A stretch of DNA of 64,000 bases from NCBI RefSeq assembly GCF_030818905.1, contig NZ_JAUTAZ010000001.1, positions 2,914,001 to 2,978,000 on the forward strand. Direction: 5' to 3'. The notes beneath the pieces are model-generated. The model saw nothing but the letters and a program-made list of their open reading frames with translations. It was not told where the DNA came from and made no database searches. How positions within the stretch are numbered: the first letter of the stretch is position 1; every line of letters starts with the position of its first letter. Positions 53,259 to 63,119 of this stretch are shown here, in pieces. A program made the translations under genes and the position numbers. This stretch comes from Microbacterium sp. SORGH_AS_0888. Lineage in GTDB: Bacteria > Actinomycetota > Actinomycetes > Actinomycetales > Microbacteriaceae.

Positions 53259-54617
53259 ATGACCGAGATCACCAGAGACGTCGTCATCGTCGGCGCGGGC
53301 GCCGCCGGTCTCACCGCCGCGAACGACCTGCGCGCACGAGGCCTGTCGGTCGCCGTGCTCGAGGCCCGCGACCGCGTCGGCGGCCGCCTGTGGACCGACA
53401 CGATCGAGGGCGCCATGCTCGAGATCGGCGGCCAGTGGGTCTCGCCGGACCAGCACGCGCTGATCGACACGATCGCGGAGCTCGGACTCGAGACGTTCAG
53501 TCGCTACCGCGACGGGGACAGCGTCTACGTCGGACCGGACGGGGTCGCCCGCCGCTTCACGGGCGAGATGTTCCCCGTCGCCGCCTCGACCGCGCAGGTG
53601 ATCGCCGAGGTCACCGAGCGGCTGGACGCCATGGTCGCCGAGATCGACCCCGACCGTCCCTGGGCGCACGAGAAGGCCGCCGAGTGGGACACCGTCTCGT
53701 GGGACGCCTGGCTGCGGCAGCAGACCGACGACGACGAGGCCGTGCGCAACCTCGCGTTCGCGACCGGCTCGGCCATGCTCACCAAGCCCACGCACTCGTT
53801 CTCGCTGCTGCAGTCGCTGCTCATGGCGGCGAGCGCGGGGTCCTACTCGAACCTGGTCGATGCCGACTTCATCCTCGACAAGCGGGTCGTCGGCGGACTC
53901 CAGCAGGTCCCCATCCTCCTGGCCGAGCGACTCGGGGACGACGTGTTCCTGGACCAGCCCGTCCGCACGCTCGAGTGGAGCGAGGACGCCGTCACGGTGC
54001 ACGCGGAGTCGATGACGGTGCGGGCGCGGCGCGTCATCCTCGCCGCCGCGCCCGTGCTCTACCAGCGCATCGGGTTCGTCCCGCCGCTGCCGCGTCTGCA
54101 GCACCAGCTGCACCAGCACCTGTCGATGGGCTTCGTGATCAAGGTGCACGCCGTGTACGACCGCCCGTTCTGGCGTGAGCAGGGCCTGTCGGGCACCGCC
54201 TTCAGCCCGTACGAGCTCTCCCACGAGGCGTACGACAACACCAACCACGGCGACGAACGGGGGACCCTCGTCGGCTTCGTCTCCGACCGCACCGCGGACG
54301 ACCTGTTCCGGCTGAGCGCCGAGGAGCGCAAGGAGCGCATCCTCGAGTCCCTCAGCCACTACTACGGGCCCGAGGCGAAGGACCCCGTCGTCTACTACGA
54401 GAGCGACTGGGGGTCGGAGGAGTGGACGCGCGGCGCGTATGCCGCGAGCTTCGACCTCGGCGGTCTGCACCGCTACGGCGCAGACCTCCGCTCGGCGGTC
54501 GGGCCCATCCACTTCGCGTGCAGCGACATGGCCGGCGCCGGCTACCAGCACGTGGACGGCGCCATCCGCATGGGCCACCTGGTCGCCTCCCAGATCGCGG
54601 ACGGCCTGGGGTCATGA
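53259..54617 (+). CDS. Flavin amine oxidase, putrescine-oxidase-like
   Basis: 452 aa from the ATG at 53259 (GAAGGAG upstream). FAD-binding motif VVIVGAGAAGLTAANDLRAR, then EARDRVGGRLWTDTIEG, EIGGQWVSPDQHALID, and the C-terminal amine-oxidase segment FACSDMAGAGYQHVDGAIRM. Length and context fit actinobacterial putrescine oxidase, which makes 4-aminobutanal, hydrogen peroxide and ammonia. The aldehyde dehydrogenase at 57073 and gabT would take the product on to succinate semialdehyde. Other primary amines are possible substrates. Confidence 0.85.
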   Translation: MTEITRDVVIVGAGAAGLTAANDLRARGLSVAVLEARDRVGGRLWTDTIEGAMLEIGGQWVSPDQHALIDTIAELGLETFSRYRDGDSVYVGPDGVARRFTGEMFPVAASTAQVIAEVTERLDAMVAEIDPDRPWAHEKAAEWDTVSWDAWLRQQTDDDEAVRNLAFATGSAMLTKPTHSFSLLQSLLMAASAGSYSNLVDADFILDKRVVGGLQQVPILLAERLGDDVFLDQPVRTLEWSEDAVTVHAESMTVRARRVILAAAPVLYQRIGFVPPLPRLQHQLHQHLSMGFVIKVHAVYDRPFWREQGLSGTAFSPYELSHEAYDNTNHGDERGTLVGFVSDRTADDLFRLSAEERKERILESLSHYYGPEAKDPVVYYESDWGSEEWTRGAYAASFDLGGLHRYGADLRSAVGPIHFACSDMAGAGYQHVDGAIRMGHLVASQIADGLGS

Positions 54618-55495
54618 GCCCCGTCCTCGTCGCGTACACCGCGACGGAGGCCGGCGCCGACGCGCTCGCGCTGGGTGTCCGCCTCGCCCGCGCGACCGGG
54701 GCGCCCCTGCACCTCGTGCTGGTCCTGCCCTCCGAGGAGCGCAGCGTCATCGTGCCGCCGGACGCCTCCTACGACCGGCTCGTGCGGGACACGGCCGAGG
54801 GATGGCTGCGGGATGCCGCGGCCACCGTCCCGGCCGATCTCACCCCGCTCGCGCACCTGCGTCACGCCGAGTCCGCCGCCGAGGGACTCGTCGCCGCCGC
54901 GGCGGAGCTCGGCGCGGGGATGATCGTCATCGGCGCCGACGGCGGGCTCCGCGGCCGCCACCGCATCGGCACCGTCGCCTCCGAGCTCGTGCACTTCTCC
55001 GACGTCCCCGTCGCGCTCGCCCCCGCGGGAAGCCGTGACCTGCACGTCGGCCCCGGCATCGACCGCGTGACGGCGGCGATCGGCACCCGCCCGGGCGGCG
55101 ACGTCCTCCTGGAGGAGGCGGTCGCCCTCGCGGGTGCCGCGCGGGTGCCGCTCCGGCTCGTCTCGCTCGCGACCGTCGACATGCCCTCCGGTGTCGACAC
55201 GGGGGTGATCCGGCTCGCCGGCGCCGCGCACGCGGACGCGGTGCTCGCCCAGGCGAGCGCCGCGCTGCCGGCGGGCGTCGACGCCGACGCCGTCGTGGGG
55301 ACGGGAGCCGGCATCGAGGAGGCCGTCGAGGCGCTCGTGTGGGAGCCGGGGGAGGTCGCGATGGTCGGCTCGAGCCGGCTCGCCCAGCCGCGGCGGCTCT
55401 TCCTCGGGTCCACCGCGTCCAAGATGCTGCACGTGCTCCCGGTCCCCATGATCGTCGTCCCGCGCACGCGCGGGGGAGAGGGGGAGGGGCGATGA
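54614..55495 (+). CDS. Universal stress protein (two UspA domains)
   Basis: 293 aa. Two tandem Usp domains, each ~140 aa: the first starts VLVAYTATEAGADALALGVR and ends GRHRIGTVASELVHFSDVPV; the second ends PRRLFLGSTASKMLHVLPVP followed by MIVVPR. The G-(x)9-G(S/T) ATP-binding motif is degenerate in the first domain. It is translationally coupled to the oxidase and the permease on both sides, so it probably tunes polyamine uptake or protects against its products. Confidence 0.88.
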   Translation: MSPVLVAYTATEAGADALALGVRLARATGAPLHLVLVLPSEERSVIVPPDASYDRLVRDTAEGWLRDAAATVPADLTPLAHLRHAESAAEGLVAAAAELGAGMIVIGADGGLRGRHRIGTVASELVHFSDVPVALAPAGSRDLHVGPGIDRVTAAIGTRPGGDVLLEEAVALAGAARVPLRLVSLATVDMPSGVDTGVIRLAGAAHADAVLAQASAALPAGVDADAVVGTGAGIEEAVEALVWEPGEVAMVGSSRLAQPRRLFLGSTASKMLHVLPVPMIVVPRTRGGEGEGR

Positions 55496-57042
55496 GCGCT
55501 CCCGAGCGGTCGGTCCCGGCGTCCGATCCGGTCACCGGCGGGCTGTCCCGGAAGGGCCTGTCGGCCGGGACGGTGGGGCTGATCGGCGCCGTCGTGATCG
55601 GCATCTCCTGCGTCGCCCCGGCCTACACGTTCACGGCTGCGGTCGGCCCCACGGCGTCCGCGGTCAGCACCCAGGTGCCCGCCGTCATCCTCGTGGGCTT
55701 CATCCCGATGCTGCTGGTGGCCTTCGGCTACCGCGAGCTCAACAACCGCATGCCCGACTCGGGCACGTCCTTCACCTGGGCGACGCGGGCGTTCGGCCCG
55801 TGGATCGGCTGGATGGCCGGATGGGGTCTCATCGCCGCCACCATCATCGTGCTCTCCAACCTCGCCGGCATCGCGGTGGACTTCCTCTTCCTGCTCCTGG
55901 CTCAGATCACCGGCAACGCCGGACTCGCCGACATCACCGGCATCCCGATCGTGAACGTGGCGGTGTGCCTCGCCTTCGTGGCCGCCGCGACCTTCGTCTC
56001 CTACCGGGACGTGCAGACGACCCAGAAGCTCCAGTACGTCCTCGTCGGCTTCCAGCTGATCGTGCTCGTCCTCTTCGCGGCCGTCGCGATCTTCCACGCC
56101 GTCGACGGCGACGCGTTCGACCCGACCCCGTTCGACGGGAACTGGTTCAACCCGTTCGCGGTGAGCTCCTTCAGCGCGTTCGCGGCCGGCCTCTCGCTCT
56201 CGATCTTCATCTTCTGGGGATGGGATGTCACCCTGACGATGAACGAGGAGACGAAGGACCCCGACAAGACGCCCGGGCGGGCGGCGACCATCACGGTCGT
56301 GACGATCGTGCTGCTCTACCTCATGCTCGGCATCGCGCTGATCATGTTCGCCGGCGTCGGCGACGGCGAGCTCGGTCTGGGCAACCCCGACATCCAGTCG
56401 AACGTGTTCTTCTACCTGTCGGGGCCGATCCTCGGGCCGCTCGCGTTCCTCGTCTCGCTCGCCGTGCTCACCAGCTCCGCCGCATCCCTGCAGTCGACGT
56501 TCGTCTCGCCCGCCCGCACGCTGCTCGCGATGGGGCACTACGGGGCGCTGCCGCCCGCCTACGGCCGCGTCAACCCGAGGTTCTTCACCCCCGGCTACGC
56601 GACGCTCGCCTCGGCGATCGTGACCGCCGTGTTCTACGCCGTCATGCGCTTCCTGAGCAAGGACGTGCTGCAGGACACGATCCTGACCCTCGGCATGATG
56701 ATCTGCTTCTACTACGGCCTCACGGCGTTCGCGTGCGTCTGGTACTTCCGCAAGCAGTGGTTCGACTCGGTGCGCAACGTCTTGTTCACCTTCCTGTTCC
56801 CGCTCGTGGGCGGCGCGATCCTCGCGGTGCTGTTCGTGACCACGCTCGTGGACAGCATGGACCCCGCGTACGGCAGCGGCACGGACGTCCTCGGGGTCGG
56901 GCTGGTGTTCGTGCTCGGCGTCGTGATCATCCTGCTCGGTATCGTGATCATGATCTGGCAGTCCATCCGGCGTCCCGCCTTCTTCCGGGGAGAGACGCTG
57001 TCCCTGGATGCCCCGCCCAGCCTGCGCCGGGCCCGCCGCTGA
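55492..57042 (+). CDS. APC-family permease, probable polyamine/GABA importer
   Basis: 516 aa, about 12 helices. GLIGAVVIGISCVAPAYTFT, GTSFTWATRAFGPWIGWMAG, FWGWDVTLTMNEETKDPDKT, SSAASLQSTFVSPARTLLAM. Same subfamily as the permease at 42436. ATGA overlap with the Usp gene and position between amine oxidase and aldehyde dehydrogenase argue for uptake of putrescine or GABA. Confidence 0.88.
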   Translation: MSAPERSVPASDPVTGGLSRKGLSAGTVGLIGAVVIGISCVAPAYTFTAAVGPTASAVSTQVPAVILVGFIPMLLVAFGYRELNNRMPDSGTSFTWATRAFGPWIGWMAGWGLIAATIIVLSNLAGIAVDFLFLLLAQITGNAGLADITGIPIVNVAVCLAFVAAATFVSYRDVQTTQKLQYVLVGFQLIVLVLFAAVAIFHAVDGDAFDPTPFDGNWFNPFAVSSFSAFAAGLSLSIFIFWGWDVTLTMNEETKDPDKTPGRAATITVVTIVLLYLMLGIALIMFAGVGDGELGLGNPDIQSNVFFYLSGPILGPLAFLVSLAVLTSSAASLQSTFVSPARTLLAMGHYGALPPAYGRVNPRFFTPGYATLASAIVTAVFYAVMRFLSKDVLQDTILTLGMMICFYYGLTAFACVWYFRKQWFDSVRNVLFTFLFPLVGGAILAVLFVTTLVDSMDPAYGSGTDVLGVGLVFVLGVVIILLGIVIMIWQSIRRPAFFRGETLSLDAPPSLRRARR

Positions 57043-57072
57043 CCGCATGTTCGAGAACGATCGGAGACACCC

Positions 57073-58437
57073 ATGAGCGATTACGCCGTCGTCAACCCGG
57101 CGAACGGCCGCCGACTGGCCGCCTACCCCACCCTCACCGACCAGGAGCTCGCGCAGAAGATCGCCGAGGCGGACGCCGCCTTCGGCCACTGGCGGACCGT
57201 GCCGGTGCCGGAGCGCGCCGCCATCGTGCGGCGCGCGGCCGAGCTCCACCGTGAGCGCCGGGACCGGCTGGCGGAGATCATCGTGCGCGAGATGGGCAAG
57301 CCGCTCTCGGCCGCGTACGGGGAGGTCGACTTCGCCGCCGACATCACGGAGTTCTACGCCGACCACGCCGAGGAGATCACGCGCGACGCCCCTCTCGACA
57401 TCCTCGGCGAAGGCACCGCGGTCATCCGTCGGGCCCCGCTCGGGGTGCTGCTCGGGATCATGCCGTGGAACTTCCCCTACTACCAGGTGGCGCGCTTCGC
57501 GGCGCCGAATCTCGTGCTCGGGAACACGATCCTCCTCAAGCACGCTCCGCAGTGCCCCGAGTCGTCAGCCGCGATCGAGGAGATCTACCGGGATGCCGGG
57601 CTTCCCGCGGGCGCCTACCTGAACCTCTACGCCACCAACGACCAGGCCGCCACCGTCATCGCGGACCCCCGGGTGCAGGGCGTGTCGGTCACGGGCTCGG
57701 AGCGCGCGGGCGCAGCCGTCGCGGAGATCGCCGGACGCCACCTCAAGAAGGTCGCCCTCGAGCTGGGCGGCTCGGACCCCTTCCTGCTCTTCTCCACGGA
57801 TGACCTCGACGCCGCGGTCCAGGCGGCCGTCGACGCACGACTGGACAACGTCGGGCAGTCCTGCAACGCGGCGAAGCGCTTCGTCGTGATCGACGGGCTC
57901 TACGACGCCTTCCTGGAGAAGTTCACGGCCGCCATGGCCGCCGCCGTCGTGGGAGACCCGATGGCCGAGGACACCGTGCTCGGTCCGCTCTCCTCGCTCG
58001 CCGCCGCGGAGCGGCTGCAGGAGCAGGTCGATCGTGCCGTGGCGCAGGGCGCGCAGCTGGTCACCGGCGGCACGCGGGACGGCGCCTTCTTCCCCGGCAC
58101 CGTGCTCACCGGGGTGACGCCCGCGATGGACGCCTACCGCGAGGAGTTCTTCGGGCCGGTCGGGGTCGTGTACCGGGTCAGCGACGAGGACGAGGCGGTC
58201 GCGCTCGCCAACGACACCGGCTTCGGGCTCGGCTCCTACATCTTCACGACCGACCCGGCGCAGGCCGAGCGCGTCGCCGACCGGATCGACGCCGGCATGG
58301 TCTACGTCAACTGCGTGCTGGCCGACTCGCCCGAGCTCCCGTTCGGCGGAGTGAAGCGCAGCGGCACCGGCCGCGAGATGGGGCTGCTGGCAGCGGACGA
58401 GTTCGTCAACAAGAAGCTCATCCGCGTCGCCGGCTGA
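57073..58437 (+). CDS. Aldehyde dehydrogenase, succinate-semialdehyde/aminobutyraldehyde type
   Basis: 454 aa. Catalytic Asn region LLGIMPWNFPYYQVARFAAP, Glu in KKVALELGGSDPFLLFSTDD, Cys in RLDNVGQSCNAAKRFVVIDG, and a C-terminal ELPFGGVKRSGTGREMG. It is closest to the GabD2-like group. Within this operon it would oxidise either 4-aminobutanal from the amine oxidase or succinate semialdehyde from GabT. It follows the permease by 30 bases. Confidence 0.9.
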   Translation: MSDYAVVNPANGRRLAAYPTLTDQELAQKIAEADAAFGHWRTVPVPERAAIVRRAAELHRERRDRLAEIIVREMGKPLSAAYGEVDFAADITEFYADHAEEITRDAPLDILGEGTAVIRRAPLGVLLGIMPWNFPYYQVARFAAPNLVLGNTILLKHAPQCPESSAAIEEIYRDAGLPAGAYLNLYATNDQAATVIADPRVQGVSVTGSERAGAAVAEIAGRHLKKVALELGGSDPFLLFSTDDLDAAVQAAVDARLDNVGQSCNAAKRFVVIDGLYDAFLEKFTAAMAAAVVGDPMAEDTVLGPLSSLAAAERLQEQVDRAVAQGAQLVTGGTRDGAFFPGTVLTGVTPAMDAYREEFFGPVGVVYRVSDEDEAVALANDTGFGLGSYIFTTDPAQAERVADRIDAGMVYVNCVLADSPELPFGGVKRSGTGREMGLLAADEFVNKKLIRVAG

Positions 58438-58443
58438 GCGCCG

Positions 58444-61239
58444 TCACGCGGGGAGGGTCGCGCGGATGTCGGCGGCCTCCCCGTGGCGTCCCAGCTGCTC
58501 CAGCACGTCGCCGAGCTCCAGGGCGGCGGCATGCTGGAGCTCGGCGACGTCTGCGGCGTGCTCCCACGCGGCGCGGTAGAGGGCGACCGCATCCGCCTCA
58601 CGGCCCGCGTCGCGCAGTGCGCGCGCCGCGACCAGCTCCGCGCTCGCCGCGCCCCCGAGGTCTCCCGTGGCGGCGAAGCCGTCGGAGGCCTGCAACGCGC
58701 ACGCCACCGCCTCCTCGACACGGTCGCGGGAGACGAGCAGGCGCGCACGGGTGTCGAGGACGTCGGCGACGAACCAGTCGGCCTCGTGCGCACGGCCGAG
58801 TGTCAGGGCCTCGTCGAGCACCGTGAACGCCTCATCGTCGCCGCGCTGCTGGTGGGCCTGGGCGAGCAGGTGCAGAGCCTCGGCGAGCAGACCCACCTGC
58901 TCGTCGTCGCCGCGGACGAGACCCGCGGCCTCGGCGAAGGACTCGAGTGCCTCATCGACCGCACCGACGCGGCCCAGCAGTCTTCCGCGCTCCACGAGCG
59001 CGAAGGCGCGGCCGGCGGCCTCGCCCGCCTCCTCCTGCAGCTCTGCCGCGTAGCCCCACGCCCCGATCGCGGTGCCGATGTCGCCGGAGGCCGCGTACGC
59101 GCGGGCCAGCAGCCCCGCCGTCACGGCCAGCGAGGCGGGCTCGACCGAGGCCTCGCTCTCGTCCCTGAGCACCTCGTCCAGCACGTCGACGGCCTCCTGG
59201 GAGAGCCCGCTCGACAGCATCGCCCGGCCCAGGCGATAGCGCAGCTCGATCGAGCCGAGACCGGCGGCCTCTCGACGCTCCGCCGCGACGCGGTAGCGGC
59301 TGACGGCCGCGGCCGGCTCGCCGGCGTCCTCATGGAGCGCGCCGGCGAGGAAGAACGCGTCGGCGACCGTGCGGTCGTCCGCGCCGATCGCGAGCAGCAG
59401 ACGCGTCGACTCGTCGGCGTCGGCCGCCCCCGCCTCGTACTCCTCCGCTCCGCCGCGCAGCTGGGCGCGGGTCGCCAGCGCACGAGCCCGGCGTCCGTCG
59501 TCGAGTCCCTCGAGCGCGATCAGCGCCTCGGCCGCCTCGCGCGCCTGCTCGAGCTCCCCACCGGCCGCGAGGGCGTCGACCTCCAGCAGCTGCGCCCCGT
59601 GCGATCGTCGGAGGTCGCCGCACCCCGCGAACAGCGCAGCGGCGCGGTGTGCGCAGATGGCCGCCTCCCCGTGCGCGCCCGACCACAGCAGTCCCATCGC
59701 CAGCGTGAGCAGCAGGTCGGCACGTACCTCGTCATGGCGCTCGCCGAGCTCGTCGAGGTCGGCGCGCAGGAGCGGGAGCGAGGCCTCCAGCTCGGCGCCG
59801 AACAGCACGAGGCCCCGTCGCTGCTCGAGATCGGCTTGCGCGTCGTGCCCCGCACGGCGCAGGACGCGCAGGCGCTCGGCCAGCGCCGTGGTCGCATCCT
59901 CGATCCGGTCGGCGGAGACGAGGGCTGCGACGAGGTGCGAGCTCAGCGTGACCGCCTCCTCGTCCGTGGCGTCCGGCAGCGCCGCCTCGATGGCGGGGAT
60001 GGCTGCGACCGAGGCCGCGCTGGCGAGGGCGAGCGCGCGCTCGATGCGCTCGCGGGGCGTCTGCGCGGGCGCGGCGACGGGCGATGCCCCGAACTCGTGC
60101 GAGCGGATGGGCACGTCGTAGCGGACCGCGGCGCTCTCGCGCAGCCGGAGGAGTGCGCCCGCGTGGGCGTCCGTGCCGTTGCGGGCGTCGAACCTGGCCG
60201 CGATGCGCTCGGCTTCGTCCCAGGCGCGCCGGGCCAGCTCGGCGGCGCGCCACGGGCCCTCGTGCGGCCCGAACACGGTTGCCAGGTCCTCGGCATCCGA
60301 CCCGCGGACGGGGGCATCGGGGTGGCCGGCGACCGCGACGGCGTCGAGGGCGATCGCGAACGAGGCCAGCGCGGTCTCGTGGGCTGCGGCATCCAGCCCG
60401 TCGTGGACGAGCCAGGGCAGGTGCCTCTCGACGAGCGCGAGCGCGCGGGCCTCGTTGCCCGTGACCGCGCAGAAGACCACGTTGTCGGCGATGATCGCGA
60501 GGTTGGCGGGATTCTCGCGCGCGAGCCGGTAGCTGCGCAGGTGCGCCGTCCGGGCCTCGTCGAGCCGGCCGGCGCGGAGATAGGGCAGCAGGATGCGGCC
60601 GAGCGCCCGTTCGGGCTCCTCACCGCACGAGAACCCTCCCTCGAGCATCTCCTGGACGAGCCCCATGGCCGCCTCTTCGCGGCCGGTCTCGGCGAAGAAC
60701 GCCGCGACGTTGCTGCGCACGCATGCGTCGCAGTGGCTGTAATCGTCGCGCGGCGTCGCCGCCAGCCGCTCCTGCAGCGCCGTCGCCTCCGCGATGCGAC
60801 CCGCGGACCACGCGTCCTCGAACCGCGCCATCAGCACACCGCTCGGCCCGATCCCCGCGCGGCGGTAGTGCTCCTCCATGTCGTCGAGCACGGCGGCGAT
60901 CTGCTCCGAGGCGAACTCGGGCGAGTCGCGCAACGCGCCCGCCATCCACTTGAACTGCCACATCAGGTCGCCCGCGGGATCGACGACCGCCGGGAAACGG
61001 GTGGGGTCGGTGTCGTGGTGAGCGAGGCACCAGGCGAACGAGGTGAGCATCAGATCCGTGTCGCCGGTCATGTTCGCGCTCGCCGTCTGGCGCATGCGGG
61101 CCTCGTACTCGAGCCGCTCGTCGCCGCTCTCCTGCGCGAGCGCGACCGCCTGCGCCACCAGGGCGCGCTCCGCGGGCCCCCAGGGGGTGGTGTCGATCTG
61201 GTCGAACAGTGTCCGGAGGCGGGTGGGATAGCTCGTCAT
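58444..61239 (-). CDS. Large TPR-like helical protein paired with Hsp90
   Basis: 931 aa from the ATG at 61239 (GAAGGA six bases upstream). No catalytic signature; long Ala/Glu/Leu/Arg-rich helical repeats, e.g. ARTAHLRSYRLARENPANLA, HRAAALFAGCGDLRRSHGAQ, EAAGRAFALVERGRLLGRVG, ALRDAGREADAVALYRAAWE. These are spaced like tetratricopeptide repeats, mainly in the C-terminal two-thirds. One CxxC (SHCDACVRSN, ~200-209). It starts in the ATGA overlap with the Hsp90-like gene, so the two are made in fixed ratio, as a chaperone and its TPR partner would be. No function established. Confidence 0.82.
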   Translation of the reverse strand: MTSYPTRLRTLFDQIDTTPWGPAERALVAQAVALAQESGDERLEYEARMRQTASANMTGDTDLMLTSFAWCLAHHDTDPTRFPAVVDPAGDLMWQFKWMAGALRDSPEFASEQIAAVLDDMEEHYRRAGIGPSGVLMARFEDAWSAGRIAEATALQERLAATPRDDYSHCDACVRSNVAAFFAETGREEAAMGLVQEMLEGGFSCGEEPERALGRILLPYLRAGRLDEARTAHLRSYRLARENPANLAIIADNVVFCAVTGNEARALALVERHLPWLVHDGLDAAAHETALASFAIALDAVAVAGHPDAPVRGSDAEDLATVFGPHEGPWRAAELARRAWDEAERIAARFDARNGTDAHAGALLRLRESAAVRYDVPIRSHEFGASPVAAPAQTPRERIERALALASAASVAAIPAIEAALPDATDEEAVTLSSHLVAALVSADRIEDATTALAERLRVLRRAGHDAQADLEQRRGLVLFGAELEASLPLLRADLDELGERHDEVRADLLLTLAMGLLWSGAHGEAAICAHRAAALFAGCGDLRRSHGAQLLEVDALAAGGELEQAREAAEALIALEGLDDGRRARALATRAQLRGGAEEYEAGAADADESTRLLLAIGADDRTVADAFFLAGALHEDAGEPAAAVSRYRVAAERREAAGLGSIELRYRLGRAMLSSGLSQEAVDVLDEVLRDESEASVEPASLAVTAGLLARAYAASGDIGTAIGAWGYAAELQEEAGEAAGRAFALVERGRLLGRVGAVDEALESFAEAAGLVRGDDEQVGLLAEALHLLAQAHQQRGDDEAFTVLDEALTLGRAHEADWFVADVLDTRARLLVSRDRVEEAVACALQASDGFAATGDLGGAASAELVAARALRDAGREADAVALYRAAWEHAADVAELQHAAALELGDVLEQLGRHGEAADIRATLPA

Positions 61240-63119
61240 GACGGTCCTTCGTCGTTCCTGCGGGGGTCGTGCTGTGAGCCGTGGGGGTCGTGTTCTCCCC
61301 TGTCTCCCCTGTGGGGATGGGGATCCTCGGACGCTCCGGCGCCCAGGGCGCGGTCGAGCAGCTCGGACAGCGAGCTCGTCAGCACCGCCCGGTCGCCCGG
61401 GCCCAGCGGATGATGGCCGGCGAGCAGCGACTGCACGTAGAGCACTCGCACGCTCGCGTCGAACACGCGCCCGCCCTCCGCCGCGGCGAGGCGCCGCACG
61501 AGGGCGTTCGACCAGTTGAGGCACAGGCGCGCTGCGGCGGCGCCCCCCGAACGCGGCGCCGCGGCCGCGGCACGGTCGAGCACGCCGCCCCACAGCGCCC
61601 CTCCGGCGCTGCGCGCGCGTCCGCGGTCGAGGGCGCGCAGAACATCCGGGTCGGCGACGAAGAGCCCGGGCAGCTCGGTGCGGGCGAAGGAGCGCACCAG
61701 GACCTCGACCTCGGGCAGCGCCAGATGCGCTCGCCGTTCGAGCGACAGCGCCGCATCCCTGTCGTCCAGGGGCGGCAGGTCGAGCCGGTCGAGCTCTCCC
61801 ACCACGTCGACGCGCTCGACCGTGACCTCGTCGAAGAGATCGGGGAGCATCCGGACAAGCTCGGCGTCGTACACGTACCCGCCGTCGACGAGCACGGTTC
61901 CCGCGTCGATCACGCTGGCCACCTGACGGAACTCGTCCACCGTCTCGGCGTAGCGCACGTGCGGGAAGCGGTGCACCAGGTCGTCGATGCGCAGCCGCCC
62001 GTGCGTCGTCTCGACCGACAGCCAGCGCACGATGAACCGCGCCAGCTCGTCGTCGTGGCGCACGAGCGACTTGAGCGCGAGCTCGTGGATCGCGACGAAC
62101 TGCGCCAGCCGGGCGGGCTCGTGCAGCGCCAGGTCCAGGATCCAGCGCCGCACGCCGTCGCCGAGCTCGCGCCGCGTCTGCTCGAGCGCGTCGTCGTCGA
62201 CGAGCGACTCCCGGCTCGCCGTCGGGTGCAGGCCGCCGGCGTCGATCACGGCGCGGGCGAAGAACGCCCAGTCGGGCAGGATGTCGTCGGCCCGCTCGGT
62301 GAGCAGCATGCCGCGCAGGTACACCCGGGTGCTCTGCCGCGCCGCCGGCGGGGGAGCGAAGGGGAGCACGTACGCGGTCCCGCGGGTCTGCGTGGCGGGG
62401 ACCGACAGCCGGATCGCGTCGAAGGGCTCGGCGCCGATCAGCTCGCGTCCGTACCGCAGCCGTGTCTCGGCGTCGTCCGCGAGGAAGGGGGCGGGGCCGG
62501 TGATCGGGGTCTCTCCGCCGCCGGGCAGGTCCACCACGATCGACACGGGCAGGTAGGCACCGAACGTCTCGGCCAGGTCGAGGACCGTCGGCGTGCTCAC
62601 GAGCGAGAGCGTGTCGGCGCGCGGCGCGAGGTGAACGCTCGTGCCCACCGGGATCTCGTCCGCGCACGCGCCGACCGTGAACGTGCCGTCCGCGTGCCCG
62701 GTCCACTCGACGGCGTCGCCGCCCGCGGCGCTGCGCGAACGGATCACGATGGTGTCGCACACCATGAAGCACGAGAGCATGCCGATCCCGAACTGCCCGA
62801 GGAAGTCGCTGCGCGGCAGATCGAGGACGTCGCGCTTCGAGCTGCGTCCCACCGTGGCCAGGAGATCGGCGACCTCCGCCTCGGTGAGTCCCACGCCGTC
62901 GTCGCGGATCACGAACTCGGCCGACGCGGCGCTCACCGGGGTGATCCGGACGCGGCCGCCGCGGCCGTCGAGCTGCACGCGTGCCGCGATGGCGTCGACC
63001 GCGTTCTGCAGGAGCTCGCGCAGATAGACCCGGGGCCCCGAGTAGATGTGCCGGCTGAGCAGGTCGATCACCCCGCGGAGATCGACCTGGAACTGATGCG
63101 CCGCCGTGTCCTGGTCCAG
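61236..63119 (-). CDS. Hsp90-family (HtpG-like) ATPase, divergent
   Basis: 627 aa. N-terminal GHKL ATPase motifs in order: VYLRELLQNAVDAIAARV (motif I, 31-48), FVIRDDGVGLTEAEVADLL (motif II, DxGxG), VGRSSKRDV and FLGQFGIGMLSCFM (lid/G-rich motif). A middle domain with the R-x-N-like arginine region RVYLRGMLLTERADDILPDW and ASRESLVDDDALEQTR follows, as in HtpG. The C-terminal dimerisation region is poorly conserved and ends in a His/Asp-rich tail. The best start is a CTG at 63119 with GAGGAG upstream; no ATG/GTG/TTG is available nearby. It overlaps the TPR gene by 4 bp. Confidence 0.85.
   Translation of the reverse strand: MDQDTAAHQFQVDLRGVIDLLSRHIYSGPRVYLRELLQNAVDAIAARVQLDGRGGRVRITPVSAASAEFVIRDDGVGLTEAEVADLLATVGRSSKRDVLDLPRSDFLGQFGIGMLSCFMVCDTIVIRSRSAAGGDAVEWTGHADGTFTVGACADEIPVGTSVHLAPRADTLSLVSTPTVLDLAETFGAYLPVSIVVDLPGGGETPITGPAPFLADDAETRLRYGRELIGAEPFDAIRLSVPATQTRGTAYVLPFAPPPAARQSTRVYLRGMLLTERADDILPDWAFFARAVIDAGGLHPTASRESLVDDDALEQTRRELGDGVRRWILDLALHEPARLAQFVAIHELALKSLVRHDDELARFIVRWLSVETTHGRLRIDDLVHRFPHVRYAETVDEFRQVASVIDAGTVLVDGGYVYDAELVRMLPDLFDEVTVERVDVVGELDRLDLPPLDDRDAALSLERRAHLALPEVEVLVRSFARTELPGLFVADPDVLRALDRGRARSAGGALWGGVLDRAAAAAPRSGGAAAARLCLNWSNALVRRLAAAEGGRVFDASVRVLYVQSLLAGHHPLGPGDRAVLTSSLSELLDRALGAGASEDPHPHRGDRGEHDPHGSQHDPRRNDEGPS

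Noticed and set aside
61240..62772. Upstream extension of the TPR gene frame to a 1442-residue protein
   Set aside because: The first ~500 residues are antisense-like, Arg-rich and lie in another frame of the Hsp90-like gene; the real start is the ATG at 61239 with a good ribosome-binding site.
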